Origin: Caprella mutica
Lineage: Eukaryota > Arthropoda > Malacostraca > Amphipoda > Caprellidae
Assembly: GCA_947561585.1 (NCBI GenBank)
Contig: CANNZV010000259.1
Coordinates: forward strand, 283,349 to 347,348
Reading direction: 5' to 3'
Length of the DNA stretch: 64,000 nucleotides
The stretch's first letter is position 1; every line of letters begins with the position of its first letter. Positions 22,101 to 31,090 of this stretch are shown here, in pieces. The notes under the pieces are model-generated. The model was not told the origin of the DNA. It ran no database searches and was given only the letters and a program-made list of their open reading frames with translations. Position numbers and translations under genes: made by a program.

Positions 22101-23459
22101 CATTGTTTGTGACTGTGACAAAAAAGTTTAAAGTCGTATATTTATTAAATGTTTTAAAATCCATCCATAGCTTAACTCTCACTCATTATAGGTGAGTAAT
22201 TAATAGATACTTAGACTTCTATAATTATTGTGCTACATTTAACAAATAGCAATTTTATGCTCTATGAAATATTTTTGGTAGTAGGGTACTAAGTTCCAAA
22301 TTATTGGTTGGTTCTAAAATTTCGGACACGTCATAAAAATAAAATTGTAAATATAATTACTATTTAACTTCTATCCTATTTGGTATCATGGATACCAATT
22401 GAAATATAAGTTAAATAATGATTACTATATAAAGATTTTCACGTGTTCGAAAATTAGGAACCGTGCAGTAACACGGAACTAACCCTATAATGGGACATGT
22501 TGAATTTCTGAACCAATTGCTTCTAATAACCTCATCTGAATTATAATTTTATTTTTTCTAGTTACCGTGAAAAAAAATTGTCTCCGTTTTCTATGTCTAC
22601 GAACGGTTCTTATTTCGAAACATGACTCGAAATTAGTACCACTTTTGTTAAAGTGAGTTGTACTTAAAGCGAGGCTTGCCTGTACTGACAAACTTACGAT
22701 AGAATCCTGAAAATATAGAATTTCGAATATATGTAATCTCGAATATATCAAATCTGGTATATATGGAAATATCGCATTGATAGTTAAATTCAAATTGAGC
22801 TCAAATAGAAAATATTTAGCTAGAAAATTTCAAGGAAATATTTAACAAGATAAAATTTAAGAAACAATTTAACTAGATAAAATTCAAGGGAAAAGTTACT
22901 TGATAAAATTCAAGGAAATATTTTTAATTTGAAATTAATAAATTTGATATATTTTTGGTAATTTGATAAAACTTCATAAATAATAATGGGTTTTATTTGG
23001 TTCACCCTATTGTATATGATGTCTAGTGTTTTGCCATATGATGATAAAAATAAAAGTAGAAGAATATGTTCGGATTTATTGTATGTAACGTAAATTTTGG
23101 AGAGACTAGAAACGGATGAAACTGCATTCACGCTGATAACTGTATACAATATAGTAAAGTTTACATTCTTTACTTTCATCTAAACAGATCATTCCCGAGC
23201 AATTGGCATGTAATGAACGTGAAAGTCAAAAACCATAGTTGATATGTAACAATTTGATACGATTTTTTAACTGTCCTTCTTCGATTACTTTTAAACTCAA
23301 CAAAATTTACATATATTTTGAGGAATAAAATACCAAATTAATAAACAAATCAAGCCAGTTACCAAATAATGAAAGTAAGTTCTCTCGGCAGAATCATGTG
23401 ATTAACAAAATGAATACCAATTAATACCTCTTACTTTTGGTTATCACAATCCAATTCAT
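9928..23459 (-). CDS. Secreted PAN-like/C-type-lectin-like protein, unit 1
   Basis: Five coding exons on the minus strand join to 741 nt (246 aa): 23435-23459, 21615-21779, 21372-21539, 12093-12266 and 9928-10136. All borders are GT-AG and all introns phase 1. The start gives MNWIVITKIVLLIQVIDS, a plausible signal peptide. Next come a short domain of unknown type (exon 2), a Cys-rich CRCSCLSEPTC/SCLF stretch like the core of PAN/apple domains (exon 3), and a CTLD split over exons 4 and 5 (TFCAKFSGFRMA; WIDL, EWGDKTR, EEP, CLCQSYQF). The inner Cys pair of typical CTLDs is not seen, and no EPN/QPD sugar-specificity motif is present, so sugar binding is uncertain. The product is probably extracellular: recognition, mucosal or salivary roles are guesses. 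The third intron (9.1 kb) is full of transposons. A further non-coding 5-prime exon is possible because an acceptor precedes the start exon (after 23503). Confidence 0.85.
10161..10996. mobile_element. hAT-type MITE, 8-bp target duplication
   Basis: The ends are TAGGGATGGGACGA and, reversed, TAGGGATAGGACGATA, with perfect GTTATAAT duplications at 10153-10160 and 10997-11004. Both subterminal zones are arrays of 'tatcggtatcggca' words in opposite orientation; the core is plain AT-rich DNA without an ORF. It lies in the last intron of lectin unit 1, 25 bp from the acceptor of exon 5. Units 2 and 3 lack it. Confidence 0.9.
11404..11925. mobile_element. Element with CTTCGC/GCGAAG ends and 120-bp internal repeats
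   Basis: The ends are TTACCTTCGC and GCGAAGGTATGCGCTC (inverted), the latter followed by CGACCGAGAGC, itself a small inverted repeat. Inside are about three degenerate copies of a 120-bp unit ending in 'gggtcaaaggtcaaggtca' and 'aactcaaaaag'. From memory, very similar repeats occur in many unrelated invertebrates; I cannot check this here. No ORF is convincing. It lies in the last intron of lectin unit 1. Confidence 0.55.
12093..12266 (-). CDS. Unit 1 exon 4: first half of the CTLD
   Basis: It codes for AKLINGSEGHGYISS, then LCTTFCAKFSGFRMAIG and GDLRK. The 'FC...G.RMA' block is the usual second helix of a CTLD with its first conserved Cys. The donor GTGAGC is the same in all three units; reading past it would give a stop only two codons on. 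Copies: 34335-34508 and 54484-54657. Confidence 0.85.
12270..13085. other. Intron DNA without recognised features
   Basis: AT-rich sequence between exon 4 of unit 1 and the DUF6589-like relic. A stretch near 12635-12860 has somewhat higher complexity and could be an old MITE, but I find no ends. Confidence 0.4.
13091..15480 (-). pseudogene. DUF6589-like (transposon-associated) gene, broken
   Basis: Read on the minus strand from 15480 the text gives EDDVNACVPDSLYMLLRL, then after a shift GGTKWTPKHVGLACTL and KDLVNLFHKAG. It is then interrupted by the element at 14146-15173 and resumes exactly in frame as GHCISYKQVLQ, with YTADNIDILVETLDG and TFHATQKATWQRG. After a frameshift near 13600 (YLPF to LLAPAHELDTLN) it continues to 13091 with IPRLGGLHISMNF and GPGAVELVLAGKAYNKAMRA. 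These blocks resemble the long invertebrate proteins grouped as DUF6589, often multicopy and thought to be element-derived. At least two frameshifts plus the insertion make it non-functional. It lies inside the third intron of lectin unit 1 on the same strand. The family name is from memory. Confidence 0.6.
14146..15173. mobile_element. MULE-like element with word-array termini, 8-bp target duplication
   Basis: The ends are GGGATCCGGAAACTTGATCG and, reversed, CGGGTCTAGGAAAATTGATC; flanks are TCCTGCTT at 14138-14145 and 15174-15181. Removing the element and one flank restores the host reading frame (FHKAG-HCISYK). Both ends carry arrays of 16-bp words (GATCGAAAGGAAAATT and its complement): about 330 bp on the left and 150 bp on the right. 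The core (14785-15010) is related to 27520-27770. No transposase is present; assignment to MULEs rests on comparison with 48455-49450. Confidence 0.8.
17330..17640. repeat. Minisatellite 'ggctcggtggatggtgaag'
   Basis: About a dozen 21-30 bp units alternating GGATGGTGAAG, TAGGAGCAGGCTC and shorter forms. The Ser/Pro/Thr-rich frames on the minus strand follow from the repeat and are not taken as a gene. Confidence 0.8.
17786..17896 (-). pseudogene. Psq-type DNA-binding start of a pogo transposase
   Basis: The frame reads MPRVYTRKRTEQYSSWKN, then SVRKAAKLYKVPPMEL and stop. 'MPR.Y.RK' followed by '.S.RKAAK.Y.VP' is the familiar N-terminus of pogo/Tigger/jerky transposases, here internally shortened. 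Confidence 0.65.
20675..21350. mobile_element. Word-array element 'gacaattgggccc', copy 1
   Basis: The left end is a run of CGACAATTGGGCCC-type words (20675-20780), the right end a short inverted counterpart (CCAATTGTTGGTCC, 21330-21345); the core has no ORF. It lies in the third intron of lectin unit 1, about 20 bp past the donor of exon 3. Unit 2 carries the same element (42755-43315); unit 3 lacks it. Confidence 0.65.
21372..21539 (-). CDS. Unit 1 exon 3: PAN/apple-like Cys-rich segment
   Basis: Five Cys fall within about 22 residues (CRCSCLSEPTC, then SCLF), with the YAFSVTP core between them, as in the middle of PAN/apple folds; the rest (EMGSDY, GWAETEYMEG) is not diagnostic. 168 nt, phase 1 at both ends. 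Copies: 43339-43506 and 60881-61048. Confidence 0.85.
21615..21779 (-). CDS. Unit 1 exon 2: end of signal peptide and N-terminal segment
   Basis: The acceptor is CATTCCTCTCTCAG and the donor GTAAGT. It codes for VLLIQVIDSIIGDHKINF and on to the NNSVIP end, with no Cys except the split codon at the border. It is almost identical in units 2 (43582-43746) and 3 (61131-61295; acceptor TTTTAG). I do not recognise a named domain. Confidence 0.85.
21913..22682. mobile_element. Non-autonomous TA-inserting element with CAGGCA ends
   Basis: The ends are CAGGCATCCATCCGCTTTAG and, reversed, CAGGCAAGCCTCGCTTTAAG, flanked by TA (21911-21912, 22683-22684). The corresponding intron of unit 2 has an empty 'aagTActaac' at 43911-43920. 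Ends and TA target fit pogo/Tc1-type MITEs. No transposase is visible. Confidence 0.85.
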
Positions 23460-23502
23460 GGTGAATCAAAGGCGTGCTATCATCTTTGAAGTAATTTGGT
23501 GA
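23435..23502 (-). CDS. Unit 1 exon 1: signal peptide start
   Basis: The ATG at 23457-23459 is the second one in this exon; the first is followed at once by a stop in its frame. The exon ends AACCAAAA before GTAAGA, leaving one base that pairs with TT of exon 2 (Ile). Upstream, TTATTTTCAG ends at 23503, so an intron probably lies in the 5-prime UTR. The copy in unit 2 has the same layout (44613-44637 coding). Confidence 0.75.
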
Positions 23503-23764
23503 CTGAAAATAAAACATTCAAGTTATATTCAAGACATTGTATCTATAGCAACAATAACAAACAAAAAACTTATAGTAGAACACTTTATTTAATTGAGTTT
23601 TGATTTCAAACTAAGAAAGCAATTAAAGTTGGTAACGTTCTGAGTCGTATTCATTATCGCATGGTCATGATTAATATGGCTATTGTATGACTATTAAATG
23701 ACTTGCTCTCGTAAAGTGAATGAATCACTCTTCTAAAATTTAATACTAAATTATGATAAATCAT

Positions 23765-24180
23765 TTAAATTGATAAATTTTGTAGAATTAATAAATTTTG
23801 TAAAATTATCAAATTTTGTAAAATTATCAAATTTTGTTAAAATTATCAAATTTTGTAAAATTATCAAATTTTGTAAAATTATCAAATTTTGTAAAATTAT
23901 CAAATTTTGTAAAATTATCAAATTTTGTAAAATTATCAAATTTTGTAAAATTATCAAATTTTGTAAAATTATCAAATTTTGTAAAATTATCAAATTTTGT
24001 GAAATTATCAAATTTTGTAAAATTATCAAATTTTGTAAAATTATCAAATTTTGTAAAATTACTAATTTTTTTAAAATTAAATATTTTTTTAAAATTAATT
24101 ATTTTTTCTAAAATTGATAAGTTTTCTAAAATTGATAAGTTTTGTAAGATTAATAAATTTTTCAAAATTAATAAATTTTG
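23765..24180. repeat. 18-bp minisatellite 'aaattttgtaaaattatc'
   Basis: About 15 near-perfect units in the middle, decaying outward into TTAATAAATTTT-type variants. Periodic frames on both strands (NFVKLS, LIILQN) are by-products. The paralogous site beyond unit 2 (44890-44985) has only a few degenerate units. Confidence 0.93.
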
Positions 24181-25606
24181 ATAAATTGAAGAATTAAAAA
24201 AAAAAAATTATAAAAATTTGAAAAAATTATAAATTTCAAAAAATTAATAAATTTTAAAAAATTAATAAATTATAAAAAATTGATAAATTTTAAAAAATTA
24301 AATTTTTTTTAAAAATTAATAAATTTTAAAAAATTAATAAATTATAAAAAATTAATGAATTTCAAAACATTAATAAATTTCAAAAAATAATAAATTTTAA
24401 AAAATTAAAAAAATTTGAAAATTGATAAATTTAAAAAAATTAATAAATTTTAAAAAATTAATAAATTTTAAAAAAGTGATCAATTTTCAAAAAATAATGA
24501 ATTAAAAAGAAATAAAGAATTTAAAAAAATGATAAATATAGAAAAATAATAAAAAAAAAAAAAATTGAGAAATTAATTGTAAACATGATAATTATAACGT
24601 AGCTATTACGAAGATTCAAATGCGTTATTAAAAATGAAATAAATTATGAATAATGAATTATGAATAAAATTATGAATAAGAATTATGAATAGGAATTATG
24701 AAACGTGACGAGTAAAATATAATTATGAGGAATGAAATAGAAATATGAGGTTTCACAAAATAAAAATATATTTGTGATATTGGGATGGTTTATGGTTGCT
24801 CAGTTTCTAAGCTTAGCTTCACACATATGTATAGTCACAGTGTAGATAGAACATAGCAGACGGCGGTATATATGGTGAAGTGGTTTCGAGAACAGACCAG
24901 TTCAGATGGACCAAGCCCATTTGAACTTAAATCTCATTCTACTGACAATAACAATCTAGGCTATTGACATCTGAGTTCAATGCACTATCTCAATGGACTA
25001 AACAATACTTGATGAAAAAAAGTATTTTAACTGACCCTAACAATATTGTCACAATTATTTTTTATACCATAAGCATCTAGTTCCTAGGGCTCAGTTAATT
25101 ATGTAATTTCTGTGGTAATTACTTGCAGCCCAAAATGCAAATGGTGAGCTGAATGGCCTAACTACATAGGAGGTTAATTAATTGCCTATAGTTCTCTAGC
25201 CAATTTCAAAAATGCCCATTCCAAAACTAGGTATATAGTAAGATTTCGATATCCTCTTTTTTTAACACATTTCTCCATATTGTCAAAATTTTATAAAAGG
25301 CATAGCTATTTGATTGCTATTAAAGCATGGAAATAAATTGTTTTTATTAATGGAGTTGTTGCTTAATAAATATATAGCCTACTTTATATTTGAACTTACT
25401 TCATTGTCCATTTTCTGACCATTTGCGTAAAGCCATTTTCACCACCCATTTATGAAATCGTTACAATAGGAGAACTTGATACTTAAAAGAAAACTGTACC
25501 ATACATACATTAGTTGTTGGAATATACTAAAATTTAAAGTTGGGTTCCGTTTTTTTTTGGGACACTCGTACAATACAAAGTCTGAAGTCTGTTGATAAAG
25601 GCAATA
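24181..25606. other. AT-rich spacer
   Basis: To about 24580 the sequence is decayed 'aaaaattaataaatttt' repeat; 24640-24710 has three or four 'gaattatgaata' units, the small counterpart of the large array at 45 kb. The remainder to 25606 holds nothing I recognise. Confidence 0.6.
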
Positions 25607-26960
25607 GGGGAGAACCGGGAGCATTCGGGCAGTTTTTGTTAAAAACTGAATAATTCTTAAGCTAATTCGAATTTTACTATTTAAAGATTTCTGTACGTAG
25701 ATAAACCATGTTACTTCAATTTGTATTGTGACTGTTTTACAGTTTAAACCTTCATTCGAAAGTTATAAGACAAAATGTAAAAGAGGTTCAAGTGTCTCAA
25801 TGCTCTTTCCTAGAGGGAGACTTCGGACAAGCTGTTCGGATGATTCGGACACCATAATAATGATTAAAACATTGTAAATTTTGGGTAAATAAACGATAGG
25901 ATTGAATTCAGATCTACTAATTTAATTGAAATAAACAATAATGACTTGTTATCACAGTAATAATTAATCGTATTTGAAATTTTATCATAATAATATTATT
26001 GTAATGATTGAACATTTTCTCCAACAAAATTTCGATAACCCATGAGCAATCACTGTGAAATTATTCTTATATTGATTAGCTAAATATCAAAAGCAAATTG
26101 TATAACTATTTCCTATTAATATGGTTATAACTATTTCCTATTAATATGGTTATAACTATTTCCTTTTTCTTGGAATTCGCCAAAATTAGTAAATTACATC
26201 TTAAATATTTCATCGAATGTTTAAAGTACAGTCCATAAGTGTAGATCTTGCTACACTTACAATTTCAGCACCTTTTCTGACAGATAAACCTTTTTGGAAT
26301 TTATCAAATGCTTTTTGAATATTTTCTTTATTACGGCCTATATCAGTTTTCTTTTTATAATGAAAAGGCATGAATACGATCGACAAGCGGTAAAATAAAG
26401 ACACTGATATTAACAGTTGCAACTAATCTAATAAACGAAAGCTAGGTCAATTAAAATAACTAACTTCAAGTTCAGAATGTCCTTTTTAATAAGAATTACT
26501 TCAATAAATTGTAATGGTGGACTGAATCGGATACAGAGGTAAGGTTCAGATACTGTCCGAACCAACCTAAACAGAAGTGTCCCATTCATCCCGAATGATA
26601 CTTCAACATTAAAAACATCACCATGTTTCTAATTTAATTTATTTTATTTTTCTAACTCACCAAACATAACATAACATAAAATATAATTCATACCTTTCAG
26701 ATTTACAATCAGTTTCGTATTCATACAGTCCACACACGATCTAATTGAATCACGAAAAATTACATCAATTTTGAAGAAAACAGTAAATTACCCCTTGGGG
26801 GCGAAATACTACATCTCCGCATTAGATTTTTCAAAGAGCTGACAGAATTAACACGTCGCACACATTCAGTTGCAATAAGTGGTATAGTTCAAACAATTAT
26901 AAACACGTTTAAACGAGTTGTCCGAACCATCCCTTAGTTCGAATGCTCCCGGTTCTCCCC
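25607..26960 (-). mobile_element. Pogo-like element 2 (GGGGAGAAC ends, TA duplication)
   Basis: The ends are GGGGAGAACCGGGAGCATTC and, reversed, the same sequence with one later mismatch; TA flanks at 25605-25606 and 26961-26962. Length 1354 bp. Only the N-terminal DNA-binding piece of a transposase remains (26210-26371). Confidence 0.85.
26210..26371 (-). pseudogene. Pogo transposase N-terminus (Psq domain)
   Basis: It reads MPFHYKKKTDIGRN, NIQKAFDKFQKGLSVRKGAE and VARSTLMD, then stops: the Psq helix-turn-helix of pogo/CENP-B-like transposases. The catalytic DDE domain is absent. Confidence 0.75.
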
Positions 26961-27519
26961 TACTACTTTTGGTTTTATAATTCTAGTTACTTAAAATAAA
27001 TAAATAACTTGTGCAAATTAAATTTGAATATAATAATATTTTTTTTATATATAATACCAATTCAATAAACTATTTGTAACTTTTAAAAATCAGAAAAATA
27101 ATTCTTCCATTTTCGATATTTAAATTCCATTTCGAAATAGCTGACAGTACTTTCAATAGAATTTCATATATAGTTAATTTAAATTAATATTTTGACTTGA
27201 CTTAGATTAAATTATTGCAACTTATCCTTCATTAATCTATAACTAATAATATTGAAATTAGTATAATAGTACCTCTTCTATCATATAATTGTATCATTCA
27301 TTGCAGTATTGTAAGCATTAAAATTGATGGCTCAGAATAATCCAGAAAAGGAAATAGTAAACGTACTTTGAGCCACTAAAATAAAAACAGTCTGATAACA
27401 ATGGCACAAAATAAGGATGTGTCATCTGTCCACGCATTTAGAACTACTGGGTAATTAATTAATTGGTTTAGGTATATTCCACCCTAGGTATATTCCACGC
27501 CAGTGAACAAATAATTTAC

Positions 27520-27770
27520 TTTGCCATAGGCAATATCTCTGACGTCATATATAAATTTAATACAAAGGAATAAAAGAAGCAATCAGAAAGGAAATTGGCT
27601 TAATGATCAAAACCACCTACCATCTGTCATTGACAATGCTCATGTATGCAGAATAGTCTATCAATTAATGCAGTCACTTACCTAGGATTGTGAATACAAA
27701 AGAAACAAGCTCTGGTTTTCGGACTACCGGATGGAAGAGGAAAATGAATAGGTGATAGTAAATGAAGCCA
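27520..27770 (-). other. Shared segment with candidate 5-prime UTR exon end
   Basis: This stretch resembles the core of the element at 14146-15173 (14785-15010) and, more weakly, 61680-61760. On the minus strand a strong donor CCTAG/GTAAGTGACTGC lies at 27682/27681 and is kept in the 14.9-kb copy (14947/14946). It is upstream of lectin unit 1, so it could end a non-coding first exon spliced to the acceptor at 23503. No transcript data are available. Confidence 0.3.
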
Positions 27771-27795
27771 ACGAATCTAACCAAAATTAATATAC

Positions 27796-28200
27796 CGGGT
27801 GGGTTAAAAGTCACTTTACCATTATAAAATTTTATTGATAGATATCTTTAGTAAACGGCAAATGAAAGAAGGAAATTAAAAATTTTAGTAGATATGAACC
27901 GAAATCACTATACATACAACATCAGATTTCAAATATTTCAAACACACTTTTTAATGTATATATGTATTACGGGGGCGTGCCGCCCTCCGAGCCCTCCCCC
28001 TCTGCCAGGTAATTGTACGATCATGAAGTGTGTAGTACAACAACTAGCAGTTACAACAAACTACATAACAGTTTCATGTAGAAAATCTATAATTTTTGAG
28101 TAATTTCAATGAAAACACGATTTTTTCAAAGTTCTCAATCCTTCAGTAATACATAGGGAATAAATAACTTTAAGCCTTCATATCTCAAAAGCGGTTAGGA
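27796..28200. other. Possible solo transposon end and unassigned spacer
   Basis: 'ataccgggtgggttaaaag' near 27794 looks like the end of a Tc1/mariner-type element, but I find no matching second end. The rest, with a short GC-rich patch near 27970-28010, is unassigned. Confidence 0.3.
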
Positions 28201-29050
28201 TTTTGGGAAAATTATTTTAAATTGAATATGGTGGGAGTCGGCAAATGGGAAAGATCCGATTATACCTATATATAGGTATATTGTAATATGTAATGATATC
28301 TGCAAAAAGGTAGAACTCATATAGATACAGTCAGTGTGAAGTGTATCCGTGATAATATTTTTGCAGTTAAAATATTTTTCATTACCCAAGAGGAAGCTTA
28401 TTTGTAATTCTTGTAGATCTTCTAAAATTGTTCCTTGTACATGAAATCAAAATTTTAGACTTGGAAATAATTTGATGTCAATAGAAGTACTATTAAAAAA
28501 GTTCCGTATTTAATCCTTCACTTTAAATATTAATAATAAGACATTTATTTATTCAGATGGAAATATAGATTATTATTAGAACATAATTTAACAGATGTAG
28601 ATAATACAGATACCTCAGCATTACATTAATAAAATATTAAAGTCAGCCCAGGTTAATCTTACTATAACCTCTTCTATGAGATAAAATTCATAATTTCCAG
28701 TGCAATAATCTGTAAGTCACCACAACGGAGGTCAGGGTTCGATTCTTCATGACTGAAGGAACTGAATACTTCATCTTGATTGTAAATAGGCACAGAGTGA
28801 ACGCAAGTTTAAAGTTAGCCTATACCTCAGCCATTCACTTTGTCTAGTTTTACCTGAGGTACTGTCTGTCATCAATTTAATTTTCACGTTATTATCTCGG
28901 TAAAGGATTTAATTATTAATCATAATTAAAGGGTAAAAGGCTGCATGTACCTTTTATGTTCCTTCATATTATTGTGACTCTATTTTAACCCTCTGCTTCC
29001 TGTCAAACATACATTGACGCAGACAGAAAATAATGTCCTCGAAAATAGTC
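28200..29050. repeat. Paralogue of 8.4-9.2 kb (old 3-prime flank of unit 2)
   Basis: It matches the downstream flank of unit 1 in the same orientation and order. It is now separated from unit 2 by the insertion region 29050-33540. No gene. Confidence 0.65.
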
Positions 29051-29955
29051 TTTAGGAAAACTCCCAGTGATTTTTTAAATTAATTATTAATATGAAATAA
29101 AATTTGTAGCTTCAGCCATACTTACAAAATAAAACATTAGTACAATATGAATCTCAATTTTTTTTATCCAATTACTTAGTAGTTCAATTTTTCTCGAGTC
29201 CATGCTGTCGAAAATACTTTGAATTATGAAACTGCTTGCTTCTTCGAAATATTTGTAAGCTATTTCAAATACAATAAAAAAGACAATATTTATCATTAAA
29301 CGAGAACATACAATTTGTTTGCAATTTAAAGGATTTCAAAGAAATTTTTATATAATTGTAGTTTTAGCAAACCAAGAGTGGATGGTACTGCCATTTACAA
29401 AACTACAAACGTACACTCGAACGAGTTAATATCAAATAGATTATAACCTATATAGAAACACAACATTCACTCCGCAAAGTTCTGGTTCGAAAGTGCTTTG
29501 TGCTGCCATCTGAGTTTCAAAGTTGAAACAAAATCGTAACATCTTGTGTGAATCATAATATATTCTGTGATGAAATATTTAACCTCTTCAATGCTTACAC
29601 TATTTGCAAAAAGATTAACACAAAATGATGTAGTTTATTAGCCACAGATAGTTCCAACCTTGAACCCCAGGTAAAATAAAATTGTTTGTTAAAATAATAA
29701 ACAATCTAATATTATGTGCATAACTGAATATTCTGAATCAATTAAACAGCAAATTTGGTGCTCTTAGCAACAAATTTTAATGCATATCAATTGCTAATCA
29801 ATATACATAAATGTAACTGTAAATTTCCCACAGTGGGAGTTTACTGCCTCGGAGTTTTCTAATTGATAGTTTGTTTTCCGGACACATAATAAAATGTATT
29901 TGTGTGGATTATTGTGTTATTTCATTATTTTTGATTAATATTTTTTTGTTAAAAT
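29050..29955. other. Spacer without recognised features
   Basis: AT-rich, several short frames only, no repeat ends found. Confidence 0.5.
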
Positions 29956-30327
29956 ATTGTATAGTTCTGACAGTAGCAGGTTTCGTAGAAAAATTTAAGG
30001 CTTAGACGAATTTTTTCAGGTTTCAAAGAACGGTTGTGGGTTTGGCAGAACAATTTCAGGTTTGATCCAACTCTTGTTAGTTTTAGACGAAGGAAGTGGG
30101 TTCAGTCGAATGACGTCATTGGATTAATGTTGTGTTCTGATACTTAAGGTTTGAACGAGTGAAAAGTGAGTTGCCAATTCGTATTATTGAGATGCCAAGT
30201 ACTGAATTATTAATCCAGATGGTTGTATTTGTATATGTTGCCATATAGGAAGTGTTTTATTCATTGGAAATGTGGTTAACCGTAAATATATCGTGCATTA
30301 GACAAATTTTAATAGATTTAGAAGTAT

Positions 30328-31090
30328 AAGAGATTCCTCTCTTTTATAAATGAGAGGAGTGTGGTAGACTCCTCTCTTCTATGAATAAGAGGAGTGTGAT
30401 AGACTCCTCTCTTCTAGAAATGAGAGGAGTGTGAGACTCCTCTCTTCTATAATTGAGAGGAGTGTGATAGACTCCTCTCTTCTAGAAATGAGAGGAGTCT
30501 GAGACTTCTCTCTCCTATAAATGAGAGGAGTGTGATAGACTCCTCTCTTCTAGAAATGAGAGGAATGTGAGACTCATCTCTTCTATAATTGAGAGGAGTG
30601 TGATAGACTCCTCTCTTCTATGAATGAGAGGAGTGTGAGACTCCTCTCTTCTATAAATGAGAGGAGTGTATTAGACTCCTCTCTTCTATAAATGAGAGGA
30701 GTGTAATAGACTCCTCTCTTCTATAAAAGAGAGGAGTGTGAGTGACTCCTCTCTTCTATAAATGAGAGGAGAGTGAGAGACTCCTCTCTTCTATGAATGA
30801 GAGGAGTGTGAGAGACTCCTCTCTTCTAGAAATGAGAAGATTGTGAGTAACTCCTCTCTTCTATAATTGAGAGGAGTGTGAGTGACTCCTCTCTTCTATA
30901 AATGAGAGGAGAGTGAGAGACTCCTCTCTTATATAAATGAGAGGAGTGTGAGAGACTCCTCTCTTCTAGATATGAGAAGATTGTGAGTAACTCCTCTCTT
31001 CTATAAATGAGAGGAGTGTGAAAGACTCCTCTCTTCCATAAATGAGAGGAGTTTGAGAGACCCCTCTCTTTTTTAAATAAAAAGAGTGTG
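30328..31090. repeat. Hairpin minisatellite block 1, about 35-bp unit
   Basis: About 22 units, each holding CTCCTCTC, a TTCTATAAAT spacer and the complement GAGAGGAG, joined by TGTGAGAGA or TGTGATAGA. Every unit could form an 8-bp stem. Variants (for example TTCTAGAAAT, ATAATTGAG) alternate in short groups. Confidence 0.95.

Noticed and set aside
23751..24181. Four overlapping frames of 98-115 codons on both strands
   Set aside because: All are translations of an 18-bp AT-rich minisatellite.
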